From Bacteroidaceae bacterium (GTDB taxonomy: Bacteria > Bacteroidota > Bacteroidia > Bacteroidales > Bacteroidaceae): DNA of 64,000 bases. The stretch is taken from NCBI GenBank assembly GCA_017447625.1, contig JAFSNB010000035.1:1-64000 (forward strand). The letters run 5' to 3'. Shown piece by piece: positions 1 to 8,873 of this stretch. The position numbers and the translations under genes are program-made. The stretch's first letter is position 1. Every line of letters begins with the position of its first letter. The notes beneath the pieces are model-generated. The model was not told where the DNA came from and did no database searches. It saw only the letters and a program-made list of their open reading frames with translations.

Positions 1-30
1 AGATTAGAGATTAGAGATTAAAGATTAGAG
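1..30. repeat. AGATTAG heptamer microsatellite
   Basis: About four copies of the 7-base unit AGATTAG (one copy AGATTAA) fill the window edge. The array runs into the 3' end of the nnr reading frame: its stop codon (complement of 18-20) and last codons are made of the repeat. It is one of several arrays here that share a 7-base period. Confidence 0.9.
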
Positions 31-1535
31 GTGAGGGATTTGAAGGCGGGGGGAAGGTGGTTGATGATGTCGGAGGCGGTGAGGGACTCTTCGCAGAGGG
101 CGGAGGCGGCGAAGTCTCCGGCGAGGCCGTGGAGCCACACGCCGAGGATGGCGGCTTCGGAAGAGAGGTATCCCTGTGCGAGGAGGGCTGTGAGGATGCC
201 GGTGAGTACATCACCGCTGCCGGCGGTGGCCATTCCGGAGTTGCCTGTGGTGTTGAAGAACACATCGCCGGTGGGTGCGCAGACCATGGTGTATCGTCCT
301 TTGAGGATCACGAAACAATGGTGGGCTATGGCCAGTCCACGGGCGCGGTTCATGCGGTCGAAGGAGTTGGCGCAATGTCCTACGATACGCTCCATTTCCT
401 TGGGATGAGGGGTGAGGATGCAATCCGTGGGCAGGTCTGCGAGCCACTCGCGATGGTCAGCCAGGTGGTTCAGGGCATCGGCATCGAGCACCATTGGCGC
501 CGCCTGTTGTGTGATGTAATCATGTATCGGTGTGGCTGTGTAACGTGATTGTCCGAGTCCGGGACCGATGCCTATGGCCTGATAGTTGGAGGCCTCTAAT
601 GCTGAGGACACGAACTCCTGGTCTATATCCATCTGAACGATAGCCTCTGGTACTGTGATTTGCAGGATGTCTGTGTTGGCATGGGGAGTATGTACCGACA
701 CCTTCCCCACCCCACTGCGTAAGGCGGCACGTGCGGCGAGGATGGCTGCACCGGCCATACCGCGTGAGCCAGCCACGAGGAGTGCATGACCCATGGACCC
801 TTTGTGTGCGAAGCGTGAGCGGGTGCGCAGCAACGGGCGTACATCCTCAGGTTCGGTGAGCCAGAGATGAGTTTTCAAGGAAGCCTCCCCCTCTTTGCTC
901 AGTCCGATGTCCAGCAGCTGCACCTCACCCACATATTTCTCGTTCTCCGGGAAGAGGAACGCCAGTTTCATGGTCTGGAGGGAAAGGGTGAGTTTGGCAC
1001 GTATGATGGCAGTGGAGTCGTTGTAGGCGTTGTCCTCGCACATCAGTCCTGAAGGCACATCGATGGCCACCACAGTAGAACCCATCTGGTTGATGCGTTT
1101 CGTGACCAGAGCGAAACCGCCTCCAAGCGGTTTGTTCAGGCCTGTCCCGAAAAGAGCATCGATGATGATGTCCGTGGGCCGTAGCTCCGGGAAGGTAAAT
1201 TCAGAAGTGATCTCATGGGTGAGCACGTTCTCCACCTGATGCAGGCGTTCGAGGTTTGTGGCGCAGTCAGGGTTCAGGCGTCCCGTCACGTTGAACAGAA
1301 AAGCCTCCACGTCACACCCAGTGGCGGCCAGCATGCGTGCGACAGCAAGGCCGTCACCGCCATTGCCTCCAGGTCCGGAGAACACCACGAAGCGGCGTTC
1401 GTGTCCGAAGCGCTCAAGCAACGCCGCCGTGATGGCCTGTGAGGCCCGTTCCATCAGGTCGATGGAAGCAATCGGTTCGTGCTCTATGGTATAACTGTCC
1501 AGTTCGCGGAACTGGCCTCCTGTGAGTATCTTCAT
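18..1535 (-). CDS. nnr: Bifunctional NAD(P)H-hydrate epimerase / ADP-dependent NAD(P)H-hydrate dehydratase
   Basis: 505 residues, the usual length of the fused enzyme. It repairs hydrated NAD(P)H: the N-terminal half (about 1-225, YjeF_N) interconverts the R and S hydrates and the C-terminal half (about 240-505, ribokinase-like NNRD) dehydrates the S form using ADP. Seen in the sequence are the N-domain motif GPGGNGGDGLAVAR near residue 54 and the C-domain motifs GPGLGQ, TPHPKEMERI and TAGSGDVLTG. The ATG at 1535 lies only 4 bases beyond the end of the upstream hpt gene, so the two are probably co-transcribed. The last codons overlap a heptamer repeat, so the C-terminus may vary between strains (inference). 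Confidence 0.95.
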   Translation of the reverse strand: MKILTGGQFRELDSYTIEHEPIASIDLMERASQAITAALLERFGHERRFVVFSGPGGNGGDGLAVARMLAATGCDVEAFLFNVTGRLNPDCATNLERLHQVENVLTHEITSEFTFPELRPTDIIIDALFGTGLNKPLGGGFALVTKRINQMGSTVVAIDVPSGLMCEDNAYNDSTAIIRAKLTLSLQTMKLAFLFPENEKYVGEVQLLDIGLSKEGEASLKTHLWLTEPEDVRPLLRTRSRFAHKGSMGHALLVAGSRGMAGAAILAARAALRSGVGKVSVHTPHANTDILQITVPEAIVQMDIDQEFVSSALEASNYQAIGIGPGLGQSRYTATPIHDYITQQAAPMVLDADALNHLADHREWLADLPTDCILTPHPKEMERIVGHCANSFDRMNRARGLAIAHHCFVILKGRYTMVCAPTGDVFFNTTGNSGMATAGSGDVLTGILTALLAQGYLSSEAAILGVWLHGLAGDFAASALCEESLTASDIINHLPPAFKSLTSNL

Positions 1536-1539
1536 CCTA

Positions 1540-2073
1540 TTATATTAATGTATATATGTCACGCGTGTTACGTCCGAAACCGTCATAATCCAATCCGTAG
1601 CCAACGATGAAGTCATTGGGGATTTTCATGCAGCAGTAGTCAATAGGCACCTGAACGCGCAGGGAGTCCGGTTTGAGCAGCAGAGTGCACACAGATATTG
1701 ATGCAGGATTGTGCTTCTCAAGAGTCTCGATCATGTGAGCCATGGTGAGGCCGGAGTCAATGATATCCTCCACGATGATCACGTGGCGGTCTGTGATATC
1801 CGTGGCGAGGCCGATGACCTCTCGTATCTGTCCGGTGGTCTGCGTACCCATGTAAGAAGCCAGTTTTATGAAGCTCACCTCGCATGGTAAAGATATCTCA
1901 CGCAGCAGGTCAGCTGCAAAGACAAAGCTCCCGTTGAGGACAGGCAGGAAGAGAGGCTCTTTGCCCTGGAAATCACGTTCGATTTCCGTGGCCACACGTC
2001 TGATTTCATTTTTGATGTCAGCTTCGGTGATGCTAACTGCAAATTGCTTGTCTTTTACTGTAATTGTCTTCAT
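1540..2073 (-). CDS. hpt: Hypoxanthine phosphoribosyltransferase
   Basis: 177 residues, normal for bacterial HPRT. It converts hypoxanthine or guanine plus PRPP to IMP or GMP in purine salvage in the cytoplasm. The PRPP-binding signature VIIVEDIIDSGLTM (about residues 95-108) and the PVLNGSFVFAADLLR segment near residue 43 are visible. The ATG at 2073 follows a TAnnTTTG promoter element about 40 bases upstream on the same strand. It heads a two-gene leftward unit with nnr and is divergent from adk; both genes concern adenine or inosine nucleotide metabolism. Confidence 0.95.
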   Translation of the reverse strand: MKTITVKDKQFAVSITEADIKNEIRRVATEIERDFQGKEPLFLPVLNGSFVFAADLLREISLPCEVSFIKLASYMGTQTTGQIREVIGLATDITDRHVIIVEDIIDSGLTMAHMIETLEKHNPASISVCTLLLKPDSLRVQVPIDYCCMKIPNDFIVGYGLDYDGFGRNTRDIYTLI

Positions 2074-2114
2074 AAGATAGCCCTCTTGAAATTAGTATTT
2101 GCAACATTTTGGTG

Positions 2115-2122
2115 CAAAAGTA
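2115..2122 (-). promoter_or_regulatory. Bacteroidetes -7 element for hpt
   Basis: On the minus strand the bases read TACTTTTG, a match to the Bacteroidetes -7 consensus TAnnTTTG, about 40 bases before the hpt start codon. No convincing -33 TTTG is visible. Confidence 0.6.
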
Positions 2123-2164
2123 CAAAATAAATGCAGATTAATAGTTATTTATTTTTATTTTTTG

Positions 2165-2172
2165 TACTTTTG
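2165..2172 (+). promoter_or_regulatory. Bacteroidetes -7 element for adk
   Basis: TACTTTTG on the plus strand, about 36 bases before the adk ATG at 2209. It faces away from the hpt promoter across an AT-rich spacer. Confidence 0.65.
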
Positions 2173-2208
2173 CGCCAACTTTAACGGAATATTACATTAT
2201 CAGAGCAT

Positions 2209-2790
2209 ATGAAAAATATCATTATCTTCGGTGCACCGGGTTCGGGCAAAGGCACTTACAGCGCTGAAATAAAGAAGCGCTACGGTATGGGACACATCAG
2301 CACAGGCGATGTCCTGAGGGCTGAGATTAAGAACAACACAGATCTGGGCAAGCTGGCCAAGGGATATATAGACCAGGGGCAGTTGATACCCGACCAGTTG
2401 ATGATAGATATTCTGGCTGTGCAGTATGACAGTCATCCGCAGGGTTGCGGTGTGATTTTCGATGGATTCCCCCGCACAATAGCCCAGGCAGAGGCATTGA
2501 AGAAGATGCTTGCAGAGCGCGGTCACACGCTTGGCATGATGATTGAGCTGATTGTGGGCGAGGACATCCTGATGGAACGTCTGCTGCGCCGTGCTGTGCT
2601 GGAGGGGCGTGAGGATGACAATGAGGAGACTATCCGCAAGCGCTTCGCCGTGTATCACAGTCAGACAGAGCCCCTCTCGAAGTGGTTTGAGCAGGAAGGC
2701 ATCCGCCACACATTCAGTTGGGATATCTGCAAGACCAAGGAGGGAATGCTGGAGGCCATCTTTGCTGAGATAGAGAAGGAAAACAAGTAA
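2209..2790 (+). CDS. adk: Adenylate kinase
   Basis: 193 residues, the short adenylate kinase form without an extended LID, as usual in Bacteroidales. It catalyses ATP + AMP to 2 ADP. The P-loop GAPGSGKGT occupies residues 7-15, followed by STGDVLRAEI (AMP-binding) and the DGFPRT motif near residue 85; the arginines of the short LID (LLRRAVLEGREDD) are present. It is followed after 9 bases by obg, then pgeF with a 4-base overlap, so these three form an operon from the promoter at 2165. Confidence 0.96.
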   Translation: MKNIIIFGAPGSGKGTYSAEIKKRYGMGHISTGDVLRAEIKNNTDLGKLAKGYIDQGQLIPDQLMIDILAVQYDSHPQGCGVIFDGFPRTIAQAEALKKMLAERGHTLGMMIELIVGEDILMERLLRRAVLEGREDDNEETIRKRFAVYHSQTEPLSKWFEQEGIRHTFSWDICKTKEGMLEAIFAEIEKENK

Positions 2791-2799
2791 GGGTGGATA

Positions 2800-3978
2800 A
2801 TGGCTGAGACCAATTTCATAGATTACGTAAAGATCATCTGCCGATCAGGCAAGGGTGGGCGCGGTTCGATGCATATGCACCGAGCCAAATACCAGCCCAA
2901 CGGAGGTCCTGACGGGGGCGATGGAGGCCGTGGTGGCCACATCTATCTGCGTGGCAACCGCAACTACTGGACGTTGCTCCATCTGCGTTACCAGCGTCAT
3001 GTCTTTGCCGGTCACGGAGGCAACGGAGGCAAGAACGGCTCTCACGGAGCAGACGGTAGCGACTGCTATATAGATGTGCCCTGCGGCACGGTGGTCTATG
3101 ATGCAGAGAGCGGCCGTTTCCTGTGTGATGTGACAGATGATGGTCAGGTGGTGATGCTCCTCAAGGGAGGGCGCGGAGGCATGGGCAACAAGCACTTTGC
3201 CACAGCCACCAACCAGGCGCCACGCTATGCCCAGCCCGGCGAGCCGATGCAGGAACTGACCGTAATAATGGAACTGAAGCTGCTGGCAGATGTAGGTCTG
3301 GTAGGTTTTCCGAATGCAGGCAAGAGCACGCTGGTCAATGCCGTATCCTCTGCCCGTCCGAAGATTGCGGGCTATCCCTTCACCACTCTGGAACCGTCAC
3401 TTGGAATCGTGAGTTACCGCGATAACCAGAGTTTTGTGATGGCCGATATCCCTGGGATTATAGAGGGGGCAAGCGAGGGCAAGGGACTCGGTTTGCGATT
3501 CCTGAGACATATAGAGCGCAACTCAGTGCTGCTGTTTATGGTTCCGGGTGATACCGATGACATACGTCATGAGTATGAGGTGTTGCTGGGCGAGCTGGAG
3601 ACCTTCAACCCGGAGATGCTGGAGAAGCAGCGCATACTGGCCATCACGAAATGCGACCTGCTGGATGAAGAGCTGATGGATATGCTCTCTGCCGAACTGC
3701 CCACCGACCTCCCGCATGTGTTCATCTCTGCCGTCACGGGCATGGGCATAGCGGCCTTGAAGGACTGTCTCTGGGAGGCGATGAACAGCGAGAGCAATAA
3801 ACTTGCCTATTCGGCCACGGGCGAAAGGCACGCCACTCTGGTACACAGGGATAAAGACCTCACGTTCCTGCAGGAGGAGATGGAAGCCGAGGGCGAGCTG
3901 GAAGACATCGAGATAGTTGATGACATCGAGATGCTTGATGATGAGGATATTGAATACGTTGACATTGATGAAGAATGA
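2800..3978 (+). CDS. obg: GTPase Obg (ribosome assembly, stringent response)
   Basis: 392 residues. The glycine-rich Obg fold (about 1-158, many GGxGG turns) is followed by the G domain: G1 GFPNAGKST near residue 169, switch [11 protein letters not shown] near 216 and G4 TKCD near 283. Obg is an essential GTPase that binds the 50S subunit and ppGpp. The C-terminus ends in a strongly acidic tail rich in Asp, Glu and Ile (about 355-392) rather than the OCT domain of Firmicutes. Its stop overlaps the next gene's start by four bases (ATGA), which implies translational coupling. Confidence 0.95.
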   Translation: MAETNFIDYVKIICRSGKGGRGSMHMHRAKYQPNGGPDGGDGGRGGHIYLRGNRNYWTLLHLRYQRHVFAGHGGNGGKNGSHGADGSDCYIDVPCGTVVYDAESGRFLCDVTDDGQVVMLLKGGRGGMGNKHFATATNQAPRYAQPGEPMQELTVIMELKLLADVGLVGFPNAGKSTLVNAVSSARPKIAGYPFTTLEPSLGIVSYRDNQSFVMADIPGIIEGASEGKGLGLRFLRHIERNSVLLFMVPGDTDDIRHEYEVLLGELETFNPEMLEKQRILAITKCDLLDEELMDMLSAELPTDLPHVFISAVTGMGIAALKDCLWEAMNSESNKLAYSATGERHATLVHRDKDLTFLQEEMEAEGELEDIEIVDDIEMLDDEDIEYVDIDEE

Positions 3979-4769
3979 CACCACTGTATAACTATAATAT
4001 AGCAGAACATATCGTTGCCTTCTCCACAGAACGCGGTCAGGGGGCGACCAATGGTCCGTACTCACAGTTTAATGTCAATGAATGGTGCGGTGACAGTATG
4101 ACTCATGTCACCCAATGCAGGGCAGAGCTCTGCCACCGTCTCGGAATCAGTGCCGACCGACTGATTATGCCCCATCAGGTTCACGGCACCAAAGTAGTTA
4201 CGATCAGTAAATCATCATGGAACAGTCTGTCAGAAAAGCTGGAAGGGGCCGATGCGCTCATAACCGACCTGTCAGGAATATGTATCGGCGTGAACACTGC
4301 CGACTGTGTGCCTCTGCTCATGTATGACCCTGCGCATGAAGCTATAGCTGCAGTGCATGCAGGATGGCGCGGAACGGTGAAGCGCATAGCAGTAATCACT
4401 CTGGCACGTATGTATGAGAGTTATGGAACGAAGCCCGAGGATATCCGTTGCTGGATGGGTCCATCCATAGGTCCGGATGCATTCGAGGTGGGTGATGAGG
4501 TGGCTGAGGCCTTCTCTGATGCCGGGTTCCCGATGCCCGAGATAGCGATACGACTGCCGAACGAGGATGAGCCCTCGGTGTTGAGGTGGCATATCAACCT
4601 CTGGAAGGCCAATGTCTGGCAGATGCAGAAGTGCGGTGTGCTGCCAGAGAACATCTTCCCCACGAATATCTGCAGTTACACGAATCACGAGCGTTTCTTC
4701 TCTGCACGCCGTTTAGGTAAACAAAGCGGGAGAACGCTTACGGGAATTTTGAAAATTCATAATTCATAA
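3975..4769 (+). CDS. pgeF: YfiH/PgeF family protein (peptidoglycan editing factor / LACC1-like purine nucleoside phosphorylase)
   Basis: 264 residues, full length for the family once called multicopper polyphenol oxidase. Conserved metal-site segments are visible: HQVHGTKV (about 70), [13 protein letters not shown] (about 107), [10 protein letters not shown] (about 124) and the C-terminal [16 protein letters not shown]. In the family, members have been reported to trim misincorporated peptidoglycan precursors or to phosphorylise purine nucleosides; the sequence cannot tell which applies. It overlaps obg by 4 bases and ends the adk-obg-pgeF unit. A repeat-rich spacer follows. Confidence 0.88.
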   Translation: MTPLYNYNIAEHIVAFSTERGQGATNGPYSQFNVNEWCGDSMTHVTQCRAELCHRLGISADRLIMPHQVHGTKVVTISKSSWNSLSEKLEGADALITDLSGICIGVNTADCVPLLMYDPAHEAIAAVHAGWRGTVKRIAVITLARMYESYGTKPEDIRCWMGPSIGPDAFEVGDEVAEAFSDAGFPMPEIAIRLPNEDEPSVLRWHINLWKANVWQMQKCGVLPENIFPTNICSYTNHERFFSARRLGKQSGRTLTGILKIHNS

Positions 4770-4773
4770 TGGT

Positions 4774-4879
4774 TAATGCTTAATTATTCGACTTCGCTCA
4801 TCAGTACGTCATAATTCATAATGCTTAATGCAATTCATAATGCTTAATTATTCGACTTCGCTCATCAGTACGTCATAAT
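4774..4879. repeat. 42-bp direct repeat, two copies, flanked by CATAATT heptamers
   Basis: A 42-base segment containing TTATTCGACTTCGCTCATCA occurs at 4774-4815 and again at 4838-4879, identical and 64 bases apart. Surrounding bases are heptamer-like (AATTCAT, CATAATG). It fills the whole spacer between pgeF and the AICAR transformylase gene, and the second copy ends 12 bases before that gene's ATG. Confidence 0.9.
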
Positions 4880-4890
4880 GCATAATATAT

Positions 4891-6075
4891 ATGAAGGAAC
4901 TTGCGTTAAAATACGGATGTAATCCGAATCAGAAGCCGTCACGCATCTTTATGGCTGACGGTAGGGAACTGCCCATAGAAGTGCTTAACGGCCGTCCCGG
5001 GTATATCAATTTTCTGGATGCGCTCAACGCCTGGCAATTGGTAAAGGAGTTGAAGGAAGCCACCGGTCTGCCTGCAGCTGCCTCATTCAAACACGTGTCA
5101 CCGGCCGGAGCAGCAGTGGGTTTGCCTTTGAGCGACACCCTCCGTAAGATCTACTGGGTGGATGATGTGAAATGCGAGCTGAGCCCGATTGCTTCTGCAT
5201 ACGCCCGTGCCAGGGGTGCCGACCGTATGTCAAGCTACGGCGATTTCATAGCCCTATCTGATATCTGTGATGTAGCAACAGCGACCCTCATCAAACGCGA
5301 GGTGAGCGATGGCGTGATAGCACCGGGATATATGGAAGAGGCTCTGCAGATTCTCCGTGAGAAGCGCAACGGCACGTATAATGTGATACGTATAGATACC
5401 GATTACCGTCCAGAGCCCATAGAGCGCAAGCAGGTGTTCGGTATCACGTTCGAACAGGGGCGCAACGAGGTATGCCTCACCGATCCAGCGCTCTTTGCCA
5501 ATATCCCCACGCAGAACAAGGAGTTCCCGGAAGAGAAGCGCCGAGACCTCATCATTGCCCTCATCACGCTGAAATACACCCAAAGCAACTCAGTATGCTA
5601 TGTGAAGGACGGTCAGGCCATAGGCATAGGTGCCGGTCAGCAGAGCCGTATCCACTGCACTCGTTTGGCAGGTAATAAGGCAGATATTTGGTGGTTGCGC
5701 CAGAACCCGAAGGTGATGAGTCTGCCGTTTGTGCCCGGCATACGGCGTGCCGACCGTGATAACACCATCGACATCTATATCTCAGATGACTGCGATGATG
5801 TGCTGCGTGATGGCGAGTGGCAGAAGTGGTTCACGGAGCAGCCAGCTCCCCTAACCCGCGAGGAGAAACGCGAATGGATAGCGAAGAACACAGGTGTATG
5901 TCTTGGTTCTGATGCTTTCTTCCCGTTTGGCGACAATGTGGAGCGCGCCCATAAGAGCGGGGTGGATTACATTGCTCAGGCAGGCGGTAGTGTGCGTGAT
6001 GACCATGTCATTGAGACTTGTGATAAATACGGGATTGCGATGGCCTTCACGGGGGTTAGGCTGTTTCATCATTAG
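4891..6075 (+). CDS. Stand-alone AICAR transformylase (phosphoribosylaminoimidazolecarboxamide formyltransferase)
   Basis: 394 residues. It matches only the transformylase half of PurH and lacks the N-terminal MGS-type IMP cyclohydrolase domain, so the last purine step must be encoded elsewhere. It transfers formyl from 10-formyl-THF to AICAR. The SFKHVSPAGAA motif near residue 66 holds the catalytic Lys-His pair, and NSVCYVKDGQAIGIGAGQQSR near 232 is the conserved central segment. The ATG at 4891 lies just past a direct repeat and no promoter is evident, so it may be read from adk-obg-pgeF. The TAG stop overlaps a REP-like element. Confidence 0.93.
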   Translation: MKELALKYGCNPNQKPSRIFMADGRELPIEVLNGRPGYINFLDALNAWQLVKELKEATGLPAAASFKHVSPAGAAVGLPLSDTLRKIYWVDDVKCELSPIASAYARARGADRMSSYGDFIALSDICDVATATLIKREVSDGVIAPGYMEEALQILREKRNGTYNVIRIDTDYRPEPIERKQVFGITFEQGRNEVCLTDPALFANIPTQNKEFPEEKRRDLIIALITLKYTQSNSVCYVKDGQAIGIGAGQQSRIHCTRLAGNKADIWWLRQNPKVMSLPFVPGIRRADRDNTIDIYISDDCDDVLRDGEWQKWFTEQPAPLTREEKREWIAKNTGVCLGSDAFFPFGDNVERAHKSGVDYIAQAGGSVRDDHVIETCDKYGIAMAFTGVRLFHH

Positions 6076-6230
6076 GCCCCGTGCCACCGGAGGGGAGTTG
6101 AGAGTTGAGAGTTGAGAGTTTAGAGTTGAGAGTCAGTTTAAGAGTTTAGAGTTTAAGGGGCTAAAGTCTAAGGACTAAGGGCTAAGGACTAAGGACTAAG
6201 GGCTAAGGACTAAGGACTAAAGACTAAGGA
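6073..6230. repeat. REP-like element plus two heptamer arrays
   Basis: The block starts at the stop codon of the preceding gene with TAGGCCCCGTGCCACCGGAG, almost the same as the sequence at the stop codon of the outer-membrane efflux gene at 38040. From 6095 it continues as GAGTTGA/GAGTTTA heptamers and from 6161 to 6230 as exactly ten 7-base units of CTAAGGA with minor variants. The last unit abuts the ATG at 6231. Confidence 0.9.
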
Positions 6231-6473
6231 ATGAAAGGACAGGAGAAGGCGCGTACACGCGAAGATTTCAGTAAATGGGGAGGTGATGATATAGACAGTG
6301 TTATCACCGAGGGAATTGTGTTTCGCGGCAGTGGCGACAGTACGAAAGGCTCTGCAGCGGGCAAGGTGAAGACCAAAGCCCGGAAGAAAGGCTATACAAC
6401 AGGGGCGCACGGCAGCGGATCGGCGAAGAAAAAAGCCGACATCCGCCGTCAGCGTGCCAATCGGCATAAATAG
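6231..6473 (+). CDS. Small basic protein of unknown function
   Basis: 80 residues with a clear start (ATG directly after the heptamer array). I do not recognise it. It has an N-terminal mixed-charge part (EDFSKWGGDDIDSVITEG) and a strongly basic, Gly/Ser/Lys-rich second half ending in KKKADIRRQRANRHK, which suggests nucleic-acid or ribosome binding (inference from charge only). No membrane segment or signal peptide is visible. It is immediately adjacent (stop then ATG, no gap) to the next gene, so the two are probably expressed together. Confidence 0.65.
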   Translation: MKGQEKARTREDFSKWGGDDIDSVITEGIVFRGSGDSTKGSAAGKVKTKARKKGYTTGAHGSGSAKKKADIRRQRANRHK

Positions 6474-7052
6474 ATGATGGTTCCCAGTTTTGAGTATATT
6501 GATGTCATAATGCTCGCCTATCGGTTGGGTTATGTCCGATATGATGAGCAGAAGGTAGCTATGATTATGGCTGCGAGAGAGGCCACTGATGCTCTTACCT
6601 TTATGACCGCTCTTGAGAAATACGGGATATCATCCAGGACACAATTGCACAAATTTGCGGGAAAGGTTCTAGCAGCACCGGCCTACTACCGAAATCAATA
6701 TCCATTGATACTTGGTCTAAGAAAAGAAGGCCAAGCAGCAGAGCCGTTTCTGAAGAATCTGCGTGCGTTGCAGTTGGTTGAAGGAATCCTTACAATTAAG
6801 CAGTACGACCTATACTCAGATGCATATTGGTGGTTTGTGCATAATCACCAACCGGTGTTCTTTGATGCCAAACGCGGCCAGTGTATCGGAGTCTATGCCA
6901 CCGATTCTCAGGACAACGACTCAACCCTGGACCGTTTTGATGACTATCTCCAGCATTTGGTTAATCATAAGTCGAAGACCATACGCGAACGATTTGAAGG
7001 ATTCCCTGCCGATATCGTAACTGTTGTCCTCAAAAGGGCATTTTGCACATAA
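6474..7052 (+). CDS. Hypothetical protein, 192 residues
   Basis: 192 residues, soluble, no signal peptide. I do not recognise the family. The N-terminal 70 residues look helical (YRLGYVRYDEQKVAMIMAAR, TALEKYGISSRTQLHKFAGK) and the C-terminal part has aromatic-rich segments (DAYWWFVHNHQPVFF). The gene starts with ATGATG, so either Met could be used. It follows the 80-residue gene without a gap. Codon use and lower GC than the flanking genes are compatible with an accessory gene, but this is only an impression. Confidence 0.65.
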   Translation: MMVPSFEYIDVIMLAYRLGYVRYDEQKVAMIMAAREATDALTFMTALEKYGISSRTQLHKFAGKVLAAPAYYRNQYPLILGLRKEGQAAEPFLKNLRALQLVEGILTIKQYDLYSDAYWWFVHNHQPVFFDAKRGQCIGVYATDSQDNDSTLDRFDDYLQHLVNHKSKTIRERFEGFPADIVTVVLKRAFCT

Positions 7053-7149
7053 GGAAATGCGACAAAAGCCATGAAAAATGTAAAAGGTGTTAATGGATTT
7101 CTCTCTTTACGAGATAATCACTACCTTTGGCACACAAAAATTGAAAAAC

Positions 7150-8283
7150 ATGGTATCAAAGCGATATTTTTCTTGTCTTACTGTATCAATATCAATGGTT
7201 TTAGCCATGCTTCCTGCGCTTCTTCCGGCACAGGAGATAGTTGTCGGTAACTACACATTCAAGGATGGTGGCGAGTATCAAGGTGAGATGTTTCGTGGCA
7301 AGCCCTGGGGCAAAGGCACTACGACTTATCCCAACGGTGACAAGTATGAGGGGAATTATGCGAAGGGGAAGCGTCAGGGTTACGGCATCTACACGTTCAG
7401 CGATGGAGAGCGCTACGAAGGTGACTGGTATCAGGACCAGCAGCACGGGCGCGGCATATTCTATTTCAAGAACAACAACAGATATGAGGGCTTCTGGTAT
7501 CGCGACTACCAGCATGATGAAGGCACGATGACCTATTTCAACGGCGATAAATACGTAGGCCATTGGAATCGAGACCGGCGCGAGGGTGAAGGGACATATA
7601 CGTATAATGACGGTTCATACTACAAGGGCCAGTGGCGCGATGACATGAAACACGGGCAAGGAGTGTTCTCCTGGAGTAACGGTTCCAACTACCAGGGGCA
7701 ATGGAAAGCCAATAAGATGTACGGCCAGGGCACCTACCGGTATGCCAACGGCGATGTCTATAAGGGCGGTTTCCTCAACGACTCTCTCGAGGGCAAGGGC
7801 ATCTACCAGTTCAACAACGGAGACCGCTACGAAGGCACCTACCGCAACAGCGAGCGTGAAGGCGACGGTATCTTCATCTATGCAGGCGGAAACAAGTATG
7901 TAGGGCAGTTCCATGCCGGTCTGAAACACGGCAAAGGCACATTCACGAGCACGGATGGAGCCAGTTATACCGGCGAATGGAAGCACGACAAGAAGGATGG
8001 CCGCGGGCGTTATGTCTGGCCAAACGGCGACACCTATGAGGGCGAGTGGAAAAACGGGCTCATGCACGGTGAGGGAATACTGAGGCAGAAGGACGGTACG
8101 AAGTTCAAGGGCCATTTTTTGGAAGGAGAGAAAGACGGCCGTTGTGTTATGGAGAGTGCGGATGGGAGCCGATTTGAAGGCTCGTACAAGTCAGGCGAGC
8201 GTGATGGGGACTTTGTGGAGAAGGACCGTAGCGGAAAAGTGATTCGCAAAGGCCATTATACCCACGGTGTCATAGACCGTTAA
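7150..8283 (+). CDS. Exported MORN-repeat protein
   Basis: 377 residues from the ATG at 7150, chosen because it gives a clean signal peptide (residues 1-27, hydrophobic core SMVLAMLPALLP, cleavage before QE); an ATG at 7087 would add 21 residues in front. The mature protein is almost entirely about 14 tandem 23-residue MORN repeats (pattern GxGxYxxxxGDxYEGxWxxGxxH). MORN repeats form an extended beta structure used for protein or lipid contacts; the role in the envelope of this bacterium is not known. No operon partners are close, and the C-terminal repeat is degenerate (FVEKDRSGKVIRKGHYTHG). Confidence 0.9.
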   Translation: MVSKRYFSCLTVSISMVLAMLPALLPAQEIVVGNYTFKDGGEYQGEMFRGKPWGKGTTTYPNGDKYEGNYAKGKRQGYGIYTFSDGERYEGDWYQDQQHGRGIFYFKNNNRYEGFWYRDYQHDEGTMTYFNGDKYVGHWNRDRREGEGTYTYNDGSYYKGQWRDDMKHGQGVFSWSNGSNYQGQWKANKMYGQGTYRYANGDVYKGGFLNDSLEGKGIYQFNNGDRYEGTYRNSEREGDGIFIYAGGNKYVGQFHAGLKHGKGTFTSTDGASYTGEWKHDKKDGRGRYVWPNGDTYEGEWKNGLMHGEGILRQKDGTKFKGHFLEGEKDGRCVMESADGSRFEGSYKSGERDGDFVEKDRSGKVIRKGHYTHGVIDR

Positions 8284-8359
8284 TTGCGTTTATAGGCTCA
8301 CCAAACAGGCAAAAAGCCACTTTTCGCCTAAAATATTTCGTTATTTCGTTGTAATTGCG

Positions 8360-8367
8360 TATCTTTG
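8360..8367 (+). promoter_or_regulatory. Bacteroidetes -7 element for the YhcH-glgB unit
   Basis: TATCTTTG, a perfect TAnnTTTG match 24 bases before the ATG at 8392. A TTG-type -33 is not clear. Confidence 0.6.
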
Positions 8368-8391
8368 CCGCGAATTATAACTAACAGCGAT

Positions 8392-8832
8392 ATGGTTTTA
8401 GATGATATCAGTCAGTTCGGGCGCTATGTCCAGCTGAATCCACTCTTTCAGAAGGTGGCAGATTTCCTCGCCAACAACGACCTTTCGACTCTTGAAAAAG
8501 GCAAGCATGAGATAGATGGAGAAGACCTCTTCGTCAATATCGTTGATGCCAAGCCCAAGACACGTGAGGAAGCCCGTTTGGAGACACACATCAAGATGAT
8601 AGATATCCAAATCCCTGTCTCCGCACCCGAGGAACACGGGTGGACACCTCTTGCGGCATTGTCATCGGCTGAATATGACGAGGCCAACGACATCCGTTTC
8701 CACGAAGGTCTGGCGCAGGACTATTTCACGCTCCGCCCCGGACAATTCGTAATCTATTTTCCCGCTGACGGCCATGCGCCCGCCATCACTCCCAACACCA
8801 TCCGCAAAGCCATCTTCAAGGTAAAGGCTTGA
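8392..8832 (+). CDS. YhcH/YjgK/YiaL family protein (cupin-like, DUF386)
   Basis: 146 residues from the ATG at 8392; the frame is open further upstream from a TTG at 8365, but that TTG lies in the promoter. The family adopts a cupin-like beta barrel and members are linked to sugar anomer or sialic-acid metabolism (EbgC, NanQ). Conserved family segments are visible: EARLETHIKMIDIQIPVSAPE (near 60) and FVIYFPADGHAPAI with the metal-type His near the C-terminus. It is followed 41 bases later by glgB and then a membrane protein, so it probably belongs to a carbohydrate-storage operon. Confidence 0.85.
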   Translation: MVLDDISQFGRYVQLNPLFQKVADFLANNDLSTLEKGKHEIDGEDLFVNIVDAKPKTREEARLETHIKMIDIQIPVSAPEEHGWTPLAALSSAEYDEANDIRFHEGLAQDYFTLRPGQFVIYFPADGHAPAITPNTIRKAIFKVKA

Positions 8833-8873
8833 GCGGATGGATTTTTTCTATGAAGGTTAATAACAATTAGAAT

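Noticed and set aside
1-30. Telomere-like or origin iterons
   Set aside because: AGATTAG repeats are just one of many heptamer arrays here and no replication gene or DnaA box cluster is seen.
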